Shown here: positions 11,022 to 22,699 of the stretch, piece by piece | Layout: the number at the start of each line of letters is the position of its first letter | Numbering within the stretch: position 1 is the first letter of the stretch | Translations under genes and position numbers: made by a program | The notes under the pieces: model-generated | Told to the model about the DNA's origin: nothing | What the model saw: the letters and a program-made list of their open reading frames with translations, nothing else | Databases searched by the model: none | NCBI RefSeq assembly: GCF_022631235.3 | Contig: NZ_CP093310.2 | Span: forward strand, 2,728,001-2,792,000 | Direction of reading: 5' to 3' | Length of the DNA stretch: 64,000 nucleotides | From: Psychrobacter raelei | GTDB lineage: Bacteria; Pseudomonadota; Gammaproteobacteria; Pseudomonadales; Moraxellaceae

Positions 11022-13208
11022 ATGCTTTTCTCGCGTAAGTTTGATTCATCTAAAGCGTTAGCCCAAAGGGTCGAAAATCGTTTTCGGGGCGCTCAAGCCC
11101 GCTTGCATAATGCCGTTAAATCTAAGTCAGCCAAAACAAATCCTGCCCTTAACAGCACGGCCGCCAAACATAGTAAAGCTGCCAAACGCAGCCCTAGTGG
11201 GCGCACTCGGCTGTTGAATGGCTTGTCACAGCCTTTTTTTGTCAAGCGCACATCTAACACTTCCTCTTATGATATCGGCCAACCCTTAAATGGCCCTCAA
11301 AATGACCGATTAAGCCCCACTAAGACCTCTTATGCCGTTTTGCCTGCTGCCAATAGCTTGAGTGCCCGCCAACGCTTTTTAAGGCTATGTATTTTATTGA
11401 GTCTGGCCAGCATGGCGACTTTCTCAGTCTCTGCCAATGCCAGTGTGCTTGATCCTATCCGCCGAGTGTTCTCGCCCATTATTAATATTATTGATAGAAA
11501 GCCACCTTCTGAGCCGCGAGCAGGAAAATTGGTGACCGAACAGCCCGCTTTAGACCCCGATATCAGCAGTCATCCCATAGAAGAAGATAGCAATACCCGG
11601 CTGTCCTTAACCAAAGACCGACCTAGCCTGCTCAATGTGATGAATGCCGAGTTTTTGTTAAGTCGCGGCGAGATTGATCAAGCCTTGGCGCTTTATAAAC
11701 AAGAGTCATTCAAACAAGATGCCACCAGTGTGTTTGAGCGTGCGCTTGAGTTGTCTTTGTTATACGAGACGCCCAGAGAATCCTTAGATTTTGCACTCAA
11801 ATGGCAGCAGCAAAACCCAGAGCATATTCCTGCTTTATTTTATGTGGCGCATCTGGCACTCAAGGCCAGTGATTATGAGCTGACCGGAAAAGTACTCTCT
11901 GAGATATTAAGTTATGATTCTCAAGCCGATTTGAGCGAGATTTTGATCGGTATTTATCCCAATAACGAGGCCGATCAGCGCCGCTTGTTAGAGACCTTGC
12001 TGCGACTGCCCAAGCACAACAACCCCTCACTGCTTGTCATGCAGGCTGGACTAATGTCACATTTGGGTCAGCCAGATATTGCTTTGGTCAGTGTCAATCG
12101 TGCCTTGAAGTCTCAGCCCAACAACGCCCCCTTTATTGTGCTAAAAGCCGATATCCTAAAGCAGCTAGAACCTGATCGTAAGGTTTTAAAATTTGTCAGT
12201 AGCGAGCGCAAACGCTTAAAGAATAATAAAACCTTATATCTTTATGAAATACGCTATCTACTTGAGCTAGGTCAGACCCAAGAAGCTTGGGATTTGTTAT
12301 TAGTAGCGCATGATTTATTTCATGATGAAGAGGTGACTTTGCTGGCCGCCTTGGTCAGTATCGATATTGAGGCTTATACCAAGGCCGATGAGCTGCTCTC
12401 TGAGCTGGCCTCCTCCCCCGCTTATATCGACCAAGCCTATTATTATTTGGGTATCAGCGCCGAACGTCAGCACAAATACGAGCGTGCTGAGCGGTTTTTG
12501 TCCAAAGTCATGCAAGAAAACTTAGTGTTAAAAGCACGTCAAAAGCTGGTGTCTATCCAGTTGCTACAGGGTCATGCCGATCAAGCATTGGCCACCTTAC
12601 AGCAGTTTAGCCATCAATTTGATGTCTATGCGCCCGAAAGTGCCATCATGCAGGCCGATATCTTACGTCAGCAAGGTAAATTGCCTGAAGCGCAGCAGTT
12701 GTTAGCCGACGCCAATGCGCGTGCGCCCGATGATACCAAGCTACTTTTTGCCCGCGCACAACTGTTAGATAATGAAAAAGATACGGCGCTCAAACACGAA
12801 CTGCTGGACCATCTGCTGCTGATTAACCCAGAAAACCCGGATTATATTTTGGCATTGGCGGTATTGTTATTTGAGCAAGGTGATGAGACAGAGGTGGCAA
12901 AGTCGCTTACTTTGGCGCAGTCAATATTAGAGATTCCTTTTGACTCACCTATGTTTAAGCAAAACAATTATTTGGCTGCTTTAAACATCTTAGCCGCTGA
13001 TGCTCTATCAAAGCAGCAGTATCAAGCAGTGGTCGAATATTTAGAGGGGCCTTATGACATCTCGCCCACCCTAGACTCAGGAATTATTTTGCTGCGCGCT
13101 TATCAAGGCTTAGATGAGCAGGATAAAGTGCTGAGCTTATTTAATGATATTCAGCAGCGCTTTGCGGTCGGTCAGCAAGATTTAAGTGATCGCTTGCAGT
13201 CGTATTAG
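11022..13208 (+). CDS. Large tetratricopeptide-repeat protein, probably exported
   Basis: 728 residues. From about residue 205 to the end it is almost all helical TPR-like repeats (for example LLSRGEIDQALALYKQESF, YLGISAERQHKYERAERFL, AALNILAADALSKQQYQAVVEYL), so a scaffold for protein contacts is likely. A signal-peptide-like stretch, LRLCILLSLASMATFSVSANA, lies at about residues 120-140, after a Ser/Lys-rich stretch. An in-frame TTG at 11358-11360 would place this exactly at the N-terminus (MSARQRFLRL), so the annotated ATG may be too early. It precedes lolB and ispE; TPR proteins occur at this position in relatives. Its partner is unknown. Confidence 0.8.
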   Translation: MLFSRKFDSSKALAQRVENRFRGAQARLHNAVKSKSAKTNPALNSTAAKHSKAAKRSPSGRTRLLNGLSQPFFVKRTSNTSSYDIGQPLNGPQNDRLSPTKTSYAVLPAANSLSARQRFLRLCILLSLASMATFSVSANASVLDPIRRVFSPIINIIDRKPPSEPRAGKLVTEQPALDPDISSHPIEEDSNTRLSLTKDRPSLLNVMNAEFLLSRGEIDQALALYKQESFKQDATSVFERALELSLLYETPRESLDFALKWQQQNPEHIPALFYVAHLALKASDYELTGKVLSEILSYDSQADLSEILIGIYPNNEADQRRLLETLLRLPKHNNPSLLVMQAGLMSHLGQPDIALVSVNRALKSQPNNAPFIVLKADILKQLEPDRKVLKFVSSERKRLKNNKTLYLYEIRYLLELGQTQEAWDLLLVAHDLFHDEEVTLLAALVSIDIEAYTKADELLSELASSPAYIDQAYYYLGISAERQHKYERAERFLSKVMQENLVLKARQKLVSIQLLQGHADQALATLQQFSHQFDVYAPESAIMQADILRQQGKLPEAQQLLADANARAPDDTKLLFARAQLLDNEKDTALKHELLDHLLLINPENPDYILALAVLLFEQGDETEVAKSLTLAQSILEIPFDSPMFKQNNYLAALNILAADALSKQQYQAVVEYLEGPYDISPTLDSGIILLRAYQGLDEQDKVLSLFNDIQQRFAVGQQDLSDRLQSY

Positions 13209-13455
13209 TATGAATGTGTCGTGCAGCTGTCAATCTATCCTAATTATAAACCGACAAAGCTTATAAATTTGGCCGCCGCCGATACCGTGAAAATCACAAA
13301 AACCGAACCATCTAGATGCTTACAGATGATAAAGCTTTGCTAAACTTAGCGCTTATTGGCTGTTTTTAGCGCCCAGTTTTATCTTTTTATTATCATTGTT
13401 ATACACTTGCTTCAATTTTGGATTTATTTTTAAGACTTATTTATTAAGGACAATT

Positions 13456-14178
13456 ATGACCCTACTGTTTTCAAGCCGTGCGGCTACTGTTACTCAGCGC
13501 CCTAGTGACGCTATGATTGACACTAGTATTACCGCTACTAAGCCTACCAATACCCCTCGCATGACCAAAGCTTGGGCAGGTTTAGCCCTAGCCGCTTGTG
13601 CTGTGGTAATCACGGGCTGCCAGACCACTCAGACGTTAGGGGGCGCTAATACCACACAGGTCGTCACCGCAGGCGATGCTCAGTATCCTGACTTGCTAAA
13701 AAGCTTTAGCATTCGCGGTAAAATTGGGGTTACCACGCCTAAGACACAAACTGCCGCTGCACAATCTGGCAGTGCCTTTTATGTGTGGGCACAAGAAGAT
13801 GAGCGCTTTGCCATTGATATCACTGGCGCACTGGGCATCGGCCACACTGTGATTGAATATGATGGTAATACCGCAACCTTAGTCAGCGACCGTACTGGTG
13901 AGATTAGTGCCGCCTCACCAGAGGAATTATTGCAGCAAGCCACAGGCTGGCAAGCCCCGATCTCTCAGCTGCGCCACTGGATTTCTGGTCGCCCTGCGCC
14001 TACTGATAGCAACAGTGAGCTCGACGCACAAGGGCGCCTACAGACCTCACAAAATGGCGACTGGATAGCCCGCTTCGATTATAAAGACAGCGCAGCACAA
14101 ACCCGTCGACCCAATAAAATCACTGTGATGCGTAACGATGGTCACCGAGTTATCTTGACCATAGCGCACGATAAATAA
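13456..14178 (+). CDS. lolB: Outer-membrane lipoprotein LolB
   Basis: Receives lipoproteins from periplasmic LolA and inserts them into the inner leaflet of the outer membrane. The lipobox is VITGC. The domain pattern fits LolB: SFSIRGKIGV, then SAFYVWAQEDERFAIDITGALGIGH, and WISGRPAP. I prefer the ATG at 13456 (AAGGACAATT before it), giving 240 residues with the lipidated Cys at 55; the Met at 13561 would put Cys at 20, a more usual signal peptide, and is a real alternative. A TTG at 13396 is unlikely. It is followed by ispE after 69 nt, the same lolB-ispE order as in E. coli. Confidence 0.88.
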   Translation: MTLLFSSRAATVTQRPSDAMIDTSITATKPTNTPRMTKAWAGLALAACAVVITGCQTTQTLGGANTTQVVTAGDAQYPDLLKSFSIRGKIGVTTPKTQTAAAQSGSAFYVWAQEDERFAIDITGALGIGHTVIEYDGNTATLVSDRTGEISAASPEELLQQATGWQAPISQLRHWISGRPAPTDSNSELDAQGRLQTSQNGDWIARFDYKDSAAQTRRPNKITVMRNDGHRVILTIAHDK

Positions 14179-14247
14179 CCAATAAAGTTGCGTCCAATTC
14201 ACTATTGAAGCAGATACGTTAATAGCCTTTTGTAAGAAGACTGTATT

Positions 14248-15219
14248 ATGACCTCGTATGCCAAGCTTAGTTTATTTTCACCGGCGAAAATCAATCTGTT
14301 TTTGCACATTACCGGTAAAAGAGCAGATGGCTATCATAACTTGCAGACGGTGTTTCGTTTGCTAGACTGGGGTGATACCCTAGAGTTCTTGGTCACCCAA
14401 GACAGCTTCGATCCTACAGCGCCGATTAATGAGCAGCACTTACCGGTTCGCTTAAGTAGTACAGTGGCCATCACCGCACAGGTGATGGACAACTTGGTCA
14501 TCAAAGCGGCTGTTGCGCTGCTACAGGCATGGCAAAACAGTGCCCCCGCACGGTCATCTGACCCCGCGGTAACCCCTCACCTGCCGGTTATCGAAGTGAC
14601 GCTCAACAAAGTTCTACCAACTGGCGCAGGCCTTGGTGGCGGCTCCTCAAATGCAGCCACTACCTTAATAGCGCTAAATAAGCTATGGGGCTTTCATTAT
14701 GACATTGAGGCTTTAATCAAGATTGGCGCAACGGTCGGCGCTGATGTGCCAATTTTTGTGCTTGGGCAAGATGCCATTGCTGAGGGCATCGGCGAGCGGC
14801 TAACCCCCATCAAGTTGCCACAGCATCAATATTTGCTATTAAATCCTGCAGCTCATGCAGCAACCCAAGCCCTATTTGCCCACCCTGACTTGCAGCGCAA
14901 TGTGCCCGCATTAAGCATAGATGAGATAAAAGCGGCACAATCTTGCTACTTACAGCAGCTTAATGCGCCATTTAGCAATGTATTTGAGCCGGTGGTGACC
15001 AAGTTGGTGCCTGAGGTGAATCAGGCACTCAATTATCTTAGACAGCTTGAGGCGCTCACCGGCACCCAAGCACGTATGACCGGTACCGGCAGCAGTGTAT
15101 TTTTGCCAATACCTACTGACAAAATCAGCCTCATAACACATCACCTTAGCAATGCTGGGGCGCCTTGTGATTATGTACTGACCCAAAGTTTAGATAAAAA
15201 CGGACAAAACCCTGAATAA
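14248..15219 (+). CDS. ispE: 4-diphosphocytidyl-2-C-methyl-D-erythritol kinase
   Basis: The GHMP-family kinase of the MEP isoprenoid pathway; it phosphorylates CDP-methylerythritol. The N-terminus has [20 protein letters not shown], the ATP loop is [17 protein letters not shown], then VGADVPIFV and the C-terminal TGTGSSVF. At 323 residues it is somewhat longer than E. coli IspE (283); the extra residues form a loop near residues 90-110 rich in Ala/Pro/Ser. It is in the lolB-ispE-tRNA-Gln-prs order common in gammaproteobacteria. Confidence 0.95.
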   Translation: MTSYAKLSLFSPAKINLFLHITGKRADGYHNLQTVFRLLDWGDTLEFLVTQDSFDPTAPINEQHLPVRLSSTVAITAQVMDNLVIKAAVALLQAWQNSAPARSSDPAVTPHLPVIEVTLNKVLPTGAGLGGGSSNAATTLIALNKLWGFHYDIEALIKIGATVGADVPIFVLGQDAIAEGIGERLTPIKLPQHQYLLLNPAAHAATQALFAHPDLQRNVPALSIDEIKAAQSCYLQQLNAPFSNVFEPVVTKLVPEVNQALNYLRQLEALTGTQARMTGTGSSVFLPIPTDKISLITHHLSNAGAPCDYVLTQSLDKNGQNPE

Positions 15220-15340
15220 TTTGGCAAAATTGCTACTTAAAGGCTGCCTAAAGACTACCTAAATGCAGGGCACCCTGCTACTTTAAACCCTGGTAATTTC
15301 CATCAAAAATAATATCTTTTAAATTAGTATTGAAAAACTA

Positions 15341-15368
15341 TTGCAATCGAAAAATTCTTGTGTATAAT
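15341..15368 (+). promoter_or_regulatory. Promoter of the first tRNA-Gln
   Basis: TTGCAA at 15341-15346, a 16-bp spacer, and TATAAT at 15363-15368. It ends 14 nt before the tRNA, so the primary transcript would have only a short leader. Confidence 0.65.
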
Positions 15369-15381
15369 AACTCGCCCATAA

Positions 15382-15457
15382 AGGGGTATAGCCAAGTTGG
15401 TAAGGCATCAGGTTTTGATCCTGACATCCGTTGGTTCGAGTCCAGCTACCCCTGCCA
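15382..15457 (+). tRNA. tRNA-Gln (UUG), copy 1
   Basis: A 76-nt cloverleaf. The acceptor stem AGGGGTA pairs with TACCCCT, the anticodon loop is TTTTGAT with anticodon TTG, the T arm carries GGTTCGAGTCC, and discriminator G plus CCA are encoded. It is identical to the copy at 15679. Confidence 0.97.
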
Positions 15458-15508
15458 TATTCGTCAAAGGCTTAGCCAGGTATTTATAAAATTAAATGGC
15501 TTAGTTTA

Positions 15509-15538
15509 TTGACATATCTAGTTAGTTTTCGGTATAGT
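15509..15538 (+). promoter_or_regulatory. Promoter of the second tRNA-Gln
   Basis: Consensus TTGACA at 15509-15514, an 18-bp spacer and TATAGT at 15533-15538, followed by a G/C-rich GTTCGCGTCG discriminator typical of stable-RNA promoters. The tRNA starts 140 nt downstream. Confidence 0.75.
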
Positions 15539-15576
15539 TCGCGTCGAACGCAACCGAGAAGACAGTAAGTAAAAAG

Positions 15577-15663
15577 TATCAAAATATTGATAAATTATAA
15601 ATATTTTGATAGTAAATTATCAAGAGACATGCTACTTTAACAGCAGCACATGAGTTCTTGATA
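15577..15663 (+). other. Two consecutive hairpins in the leader of the second tRNA-Gln
   Basis: Hairpin one has a perfect 12-bp stem (15577-15588 with 15600-15611, TATCAAAATATT). Hairpin two has TATCAAGA...CATG at 15618-15631 pairing with 15649-15663, almost perfectly. Both begin with TATCAA. They lie between the second promoter and the second tRNA-Gln and could guide RNase processing; function is not known. Confidence 0.6.
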
Positions 15664-15678
15664 AAGTTTGTCTGTTAC

Positions 15679-15754
15679 AGGGGTATAGCCAAGTTGGTAA
15701 GGCATCAGGTTTTGATCCTGACATCCGTTGGTTCGAGTCCAGCTACCCCTGCCA
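15679..15754 (+). tRNA. tRNA-Gln (UUG), copy 2
   Basis: Identical over 76 nt to the copy at 15382, with anticodon TTG and encoded CCA. It has its own upstream promoter with a 140-nt leader and is 81 nt before prs. Confidence 0.97.
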
Positions 15755-15835
15755 TTTTCTAAACGTTCAACTTTCTTCTTTATTTGTGCAGTCTCTACTG
15801 CTCCTCTCCTAAGTCAAATAAATAGGACTTGAACC

Positions 15836-16792
15836 ATGCCATATCTGGCGATTTTTACGGGTAATGCCCACCCTGAGCTGGCAAAAACTGTCGCAGATCA
15901 CTTACACATTCCTCTTGGCCGTGCTGATGTCACGCGCTTCTCTGACGGTGAAATCGCTGTTGAGATTAAAGAGCACGTACGTGGTAAAGACGTCTTCATT
16001 CTACAACCTACTTGCGCCCCTACCAACGATAACTTGATGGAAATCATGGTGATGGCTGATGCACTGCGTCGTTCAAGTGCCGGTCGTATCACTGCGGTTA
16101 TGCCCTACTTCGGCTATGCTCGTCAGGATCGTCGTCCCCGTTCAGCGCGTGTGCCTATTTCGGCAAAAGTAGTGGCAGACATGCTAAACATCGTTAGTAT
16201 TGATCGTGTGATGACTGTCGATTTGCACTCTGACCAAATTCAAGGTTTCTTTGACATTCCAGTAGATAACATCTACGGTACGCCAGTATTGTTAAAAGAC
16301 CTTAGAAAGCAAGGCTACGACAACCTAATGGTTGTGTCACCAGACGTAGGTGGTGTTGTTCGTGCGCGTGCTATGGCCAAAGAGCTTGGCGGTAACACCG
16401 AGCTTGCCATCATCGACAAGCGTCGTGCTCGTGCTAATGAATCACAAGTTATGCATATCATTGGTGATGTAAAAGACCGTGATTGTGTGATTGTTGATGA
16501 CATGGTAGATACCGCAGGCACGCTATGTAAAGCCGCCCAAGCCCTTAAAGACAATGGCGCCCGTCGCGTCTTAGGTTATATCACTCACCCTGTATTATCG
16601 GGTAATGCGATTAAAACCATTGGCGAATCTGTGTTGGATGAGCTGGTCGTAACGGACAGTATTCCTTTGTCTGATGAAGCTAAGGCTTGCAGCAAAATTC
16701 GTCAAGTGACCATTGCTTCACTATTGGCCGAAAGCTTACGCCGTATCAACAATGAAGAGTCTATCAGTGCAATGTTTGAGTCTATCGACTAA
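15836..16792 (+). CDS. prs: Ribose-phosphate pyrophosphokinase
   Basis: Makes PRPP from ribose 5-phosphate and ATP for purine, pyrimidine, His, Trp and NAD synthesis. 318 residues, standard. Visible motifs are the signature [20 protein letters not shown] and the PRPP-binding loop [15 protein letters not shown]. The N-terminal regulatory flexible-loop region is conserved ([19 protein letters not shown]). It lies directly after tRNA-Gln with no clear own promoter, so it could be partly cotranscribed; a strong terminator follows. Confidence 0.97.
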   Translation: MPYLAIFTGNAHPELAKTVADHLHIPLGRADVTRFSDGEIAVEIKEHVRGKDVFILQPTCAPTNDNLMEIMVMADALRRSSAGRITAVMPYFGYARQDRRPRSARVPISAKVVADMLNIVSIDRVMTVDLHSDQIQGFFDIPVDNIYGTPVLLKDLRKQGYDNLMVVSPDVGGVVRARAMAKELGGNTELAIIDKRRARANESQVMHIIGDVKDRDCVIVDDMVDTAGTLCKAAQALKDNGARRVLGYITHPVLSGNAIKTIGESVLDELVVTDSIPLSDEAKACSKIRQVTIASLLAESLRRINNEESISAMFESID

Positions 16793-16812
16793 TCACTGCA
16801 GCCTGATGACTA

Positions 16813-16849
16813 ACAAAAAAACCGCCCGCTAATGCCGGGCGGTTTTTTT
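16813..16849 (+). terminator. Rho-independent terminator of prs
   Basis: Stem ACCGCCCG with CGGGCGGT, followed by seven T, 20 nt after the prs stop codon. Confidence 0.92.
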
Positions 16850-16876
16850 GTGCTAGATTTTAATGCCCATTACCCG

Positions 16877-16882
16877 TATAAT
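16877..16882 (+). promoter_or_regulatory. Candidate -10 element for rplY
   Basis: TATAAT in a spacer between the prs terminator and rplY; the -35 is not clear. It would give a leader of roughly 130 nt before rplY. Confidence 0.4.
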
Positions 16883-17018
16883 ACGGCCTTTGTATCTGTA
16901 TCAACCTCAAGTTGAGGCTATTTTGGGTACAAAAACTACGATGTTTGTCTGGCCACGTTGGTCGCAAGCGTAGCTTGAAGATAGCATCAAACCAAATTAT
17001 TTAATCAAGGATACTCTC

Positions 17019-17693
17019 ATGAGTGATATTTTATACACGGTAAACGGCATCGCTCGTACCGAAGATCAGCAGGGCAAAGGTGCGAGCCGCCGCCTGCGTA
17101 AGCAAAATCTTGTACCAGCCATTATCTATGGTGGTAACGAAGAGCCTACAGCTATCGCTATCAAAAAAAATGAGCTATGGAAACTTCTTGAAAACGAAGC
17201 TTTCTTCTCAAACATTTTGACCATCAACCTTGAAGGCGAAGAGCATCTAGCGGTTATTAAAGACCTACAGCGTCATCCTTCTAAAGGCTTTGCAATGCAC
17301 GCTGACTTCCAGCGCATCGTTAAAGGTCAGAAGATCAACATGCAGATTCCATTGCACTTCACAGGTCGTGAAGAAGCGCCAGGTATCAAAGCAGGCGGTA
17401 TCTTATCTACGCTAGTGACTGACATCGAAATCGTATGTCTACCTTCTAACCTACCAGAATTCCTAGAAGTAGATGTGTCTAACCTAGAAATCGGTGAGTC
17501 TCTACACTTAACAGACATCAAACTTCCTGAAGGTGTTGTTATCTTCGAACTTGACGTTGATGAGCCAGTTGACCGCACTGTGGTTAACATGCAGGCCCCA
17601 ACTGTTGAAGAAGTTGACACTGATGCTGAAGAAGTTGACGCAGCTGACGTTCCAGCTACCGAACAAGGTAGTGAAGAAGACAAAGGCGAATAA
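17019..17693 (+). CDS. rplY: Ribosomal protein L25, CTC/TL5 long form
   Basis: Binds 5S rRNA in the large subunit. The first 90 residues form the L25 domain (RTEDQQGKGASRRLRKQNLVPAIIYGG), followed by the TL5/CTC C-terminal domain (IPLHFTGREEAPGIKAGGIL, LHLTDIKLPEGV) and a very acidic tail rich in Glu/Asp. The total of 224 residues makes it the long form, unlike the 94-residue E. coli L25. rplY-pth is a very common gene pair; pth starts 83 nt later. Confidence 0.95.
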   Translation: MSDILYTVNGIARTEDQQGKGASRRLRKQNLVPAIIYGGNEEPTAIAIKKNELWKLLENEAFFSNILTINLEGEEHLAVIKDLQRHPSKGFAMHADFQRIVKGQKINMQIPLHFTGREEAPGIKAGGILSTLVTDIEIVCLPSNLPEFLEVDVSNLEIGESLHLTDIKLPEGVVIFELDVDEPVDRTVVNMQAPTVEEVDTDAEEVDAADVPATEQGSEEDKGE

Positions 17694-17776
17694 TTTTCGC
17701 CCGCCACTCACAACCGATACGCCTTGTGCTATCAGTTATGGGTGGCCCTCCTTACTTACTAGACAGTGAGAACGCT

Positions 17777-18361
17777 ATGTCCCAACTTAAACTTATTGTT
17801 GGGCTTGGCAACCCAGGTCAGCAGTATGTCGAAACCCGACATAATGCTGGCTTTTGGTTTGTGGCCCTGATTGCCGATCAATTTAATATTGAATTGGCAG
17901 CTGACAAGAAGTTCAATGGCTTAACCGGACGCGGACGTATCTTTGGTACCGATGTTCGCCTGTTGTTGCCGATGACTTTTATGAATAAGTCAGGTCAATC
18001 GGTTGTGCCTATGGCGAAATACTATGACATTAAACCTGAAGAGCTCCTTATCGCTCATGATGAGCTTGATATTGCAGCAGGTAGTATTAAGCTAAAAACT
18101 GGCGGTGGTCATGGCGGTCATAATGGCCTACGTGATATCACGCCCCATTTAGGCAATGACTTTCACCGCTTACGTATAGGCATTGGCCATCCCGGTCATA
18201 AATCTAAAGTAAGTGGCCATGTCCTATCTAAACCCTCTCCTGAAGATCAAATTGCTATTGAAGCTGCTTTAGACGCCGCTATGTCCTCATTAAAGTTGAT
18301 GGTAACTGGCGATATTGAAAAAGCACGCAGTCAAATTAATGGCTTTAAACTTCCCAATTGA
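17777..18361 (+). CDS. pth: Peptidyl-tRNA hydrolase
   Basis: Releases peptides from peptidyl-tRNA that has dropped off ribosomes. From the ATG at 17777 (MSQLKLIVGLGNPGQQY) it has 194 residues, the normal length; an upstream in-frame start at 17726 would add 17 atypical residues. The catalytic His is in TRHNAGFWFV and the Asp in IAHDELDI, with the GGGHGGHNGLRDI motif. It is downstream of rplY, probably in one transcript. Confidence 0.96.
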   Translation: MSQLKLIVGLGNPGQQYVETRHNAGFWFVALIADQFNIELAADKKFNGLTGRGRIFGTDVRLLLPMTFMNKSGQSVVPMAKYYDIKPEELLIAHDELDIAAGSIKLKTGGGHGGHNGLRDITPHLGNDFHRLRIGIGHPGHKSKVSGHVLSKPSPEDQIAIEAALDAAMSSLKLMVTGDIEKARSQINGFKLPN

Positions 18362-18548
18362 TAGACATTAACTTAAGGCGGCTATTGATTTTTTGATATT
18401 TGCCGCTATTAAGTTACTACCCCTTCCGTATTTTTCTTTTTGCGAATTTATTGAAAAAATAGCAGAATAGTGCTGTTTTTATGAGTATAATTTGCTCTCA
18501 CGTTTTTTGCGTACAATTTTTCCGGCCCATTATTTCAAGGAATCCTCT

Positions 18549-18929
18549 ATGTTATTGACCTTATTAAAAGGCAAATTACACCGTGCCCGCGTTACCCATG
18601 CAGATTTGCACTATGAAGGCTCTTGTGGGATAGATGGCGACTTATTGGATCTAGCTGGTATTCGTGAAAACGAATCCATTGATATCTACAACGTCAGCAA
18701 TGGCAAGCGCTTTCGCACTTATGCCATCCGTGCTGAAGCCGGCTCTGGTATTATTTCATTAAATGGTGCTGCCGCTTATATGGCAGACTTAGGCGACATC
18801 GTTATCATTTGTGCTTACGCTCAGATGGATGAGCAAGAAGCCGATACGCATAAACCAAAACTAGTCTATTGTAATGAAGACAATACTGTAAAAGATACGG
18901 CCAATATCATTCCGGTCCAAGTGTCTTAA
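18549..18929 (+). CDS. panD: Aspartate 1-decarboxylase proenzyme
   Basis: A pyruvoyl enzyme that makes beta-alanine from aspartate for pantothenate. From the ATG at 18549 ([15 protein letters not shown]) it has 126 residues, the family length, with AAGGAATCCTCT as ribosome binding site; an upstream start at 18492 is unlikely. Self-cleavage is expected between Gly24 and Ser25 in HYEGSCGID. It is separate from panB-panC, which lie about 25 kb away. A terminator follows closely. Confidence 0.95.
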   Translation: MLLTLLKGKLHRARVTHADLHYEGSCGIDGDLLDLAGIRENESIDIYNVSNGKRFRTYAIRAEAGSGIISLNGAAAYMADLGDIVIICAYAQMDEQEADTHKPKLVYCNEDNTVKDTANIIPVQVS

Positions 18930-18956
18930 TCCCTACCCTTTATTTCCCCTTTTAGT

Positions 18957-18993
18957 AAATGCTAAGCGATTCACTTTGCTTAGCATTTTTTAT
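18957..18993 (+). terminator. Rho-independent terminator of panD
   Basis: Stem AATGCTAAGC with GCTTAGCATT followed by T-rich sequence, about 30 nt after the panD stop. Confidence 0.85.
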
Positions 18994-19037
18994 TTTTATT
19001 ATCCTATTATTTTTATTAATCCGTATGGGAGTGTTTT

Positions 19038-20006
19038 ATGGGCCTAGCGATTGTCGCTGTTGTCCTTGGATTGGCCATTTTAGTTTGGAGTGCAGACACC
19101 TTTATTGATGGTGCCACCAGCTTGGCTGTGCGCTTTAATATGCCAAGCTTTTTGATTGGGGTCATTATCTTAGGCATTGGTACTTCAGCGCCCGAGCTTG
19201 TGGTATCTGCCTTGGCAGCGTTTGCTGGTAGTCCGGATTTGGCGCTGGGTAACGCTTATGGCTCTAATATTATCAATATTACCTTAGTACTTGGCGTGAC
19301 CGCGTTAATTAGCCCCATCTTGATCCGTAGCGATGTGATTCGATACGACTTAATGCTGTTACTGGCGGTCACTGCTTTGGCAGCTATTCAGTTGGTCGAT
19401 GGCAATTTATCTCGGCTCGATGGCATTGTGCTTGTTGTCGCCTTAGTGGCGGTGTTACTGATACAGATTCTGTTAAGTCTACGAAGTAACAAGGACAAAG
19501 TAGAGTTACCAGAGCAATTGGCAGCCAAAGAGCAGGTTAATGTTTTCAAATCCTTTGGCACATTAATCCTGGGCTTGAGTTTATTAATCGCCAGCTCACG
19601 AGCCATCGTTTGGGGTGCGGTTGAATTAGCCACACTGTGGGGCATGAGTGAGCTGCTTATCGGTCTAACCATCGTGGCCATTGGCACCTCATTACCCGAG
19701 CTGGTAGCCAGTGTGGCAGCCGCTAGACGCGGTGAGCATGACATGGCACTGGGCAATGTCATTGGCTCAAATTTATTTAATACATTAGGTGTGGTAGGGC
19801 TGGCTGCCATCATTAAACCCATGCAACACATTGACCCTCAGATTTTGTCTCGCGATGTGATGATGGTGGGCATGGTCAGCGTGCTACTTTTTATATTGGC
19901 AATTATAGCCTTTAAGCGCCAAGGTGAGATGAAGCATGGCAGTGGCGTGGTGCTCATTTTAACCTTTATCTTCTATTCAGTGTTGTTGGCGAAATCTGCC
20001 GCCTAG
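19038..20006 (+). CDS. Calcium/sodium antiporter, YrbG-like (CaCA family)
   Basis: An inner-membrane cation/Ca2+ exchanger of 322 residues with about ten hydrophobic segments. The two inverted alpha repeats that form the ion path are plain: GTSAPELVVSALAA with GNAYGSNIINITLVLG, and GTSLPELVASVAAA with GNVIGSNLFNTLGVVG. The transport direction and exact ions are inferred from the family. It is preceded by GGGAGTGTTTT and is likely monocistronic, converging with fadH on a shared terminator. Confidence 0.92.
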   Translation: MGLAIVAVVLGLAILVWSADTFIDGATSLAVRFNMPSFLIGVIILGIGTSAPELVVSALAAFAGSPDLALGNAYGSNIINITLVLGVTALISPILIRSDVIRYDLMLLLAVTALAAIQLVDGNLSRLDGIVLVVALVAVLLIQILLSLRSNKDKVELPEQLAAKEQVNVFKSFGTLILGLSLLIASSRAIVWGAVELATLWGMSELLIGLTIVAIGTSLPELVASVAAARRGEHDMALGNVIGSNLFNTLGVVGLAAIIKPMQHIDPQILSRDVMMVGMVSVLLFILAIIAFKRQGEMKHGSGVVLILTFIFYSVLLAKSAA

Positions 20007-20056
20007 CTGCTGCACGTAGCTTTTAGCCAGATAAGCCATTGTTGTCGCAAAACCAA

Positions 20057-20089
20057 AAAAAAGAGGCCGTTAACGGCCTCTTTTTTTTA
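20057..20089. terminator. Bidirectional terminator between antiporter gene and fadH
   Basis: A near-perfect palindrome (AAGAGGCCGTTAACGGCCTCTT) flanked by A and T runs, so it can act on both convergent transcripts. Confidence 0.92.
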
Positions 20090-20120
20090 TGTCTGATTAT
20101 GATTAAGCTATGAGCTGGCG

Positions 20121-22699
<2,579 letters not shown>

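Noticed and set aside
15330..15512. A 60-codon frame running through the first tRNA-Gln
   Set aside because: It contains the tRNA gene and promoter; no ribosome binding site.
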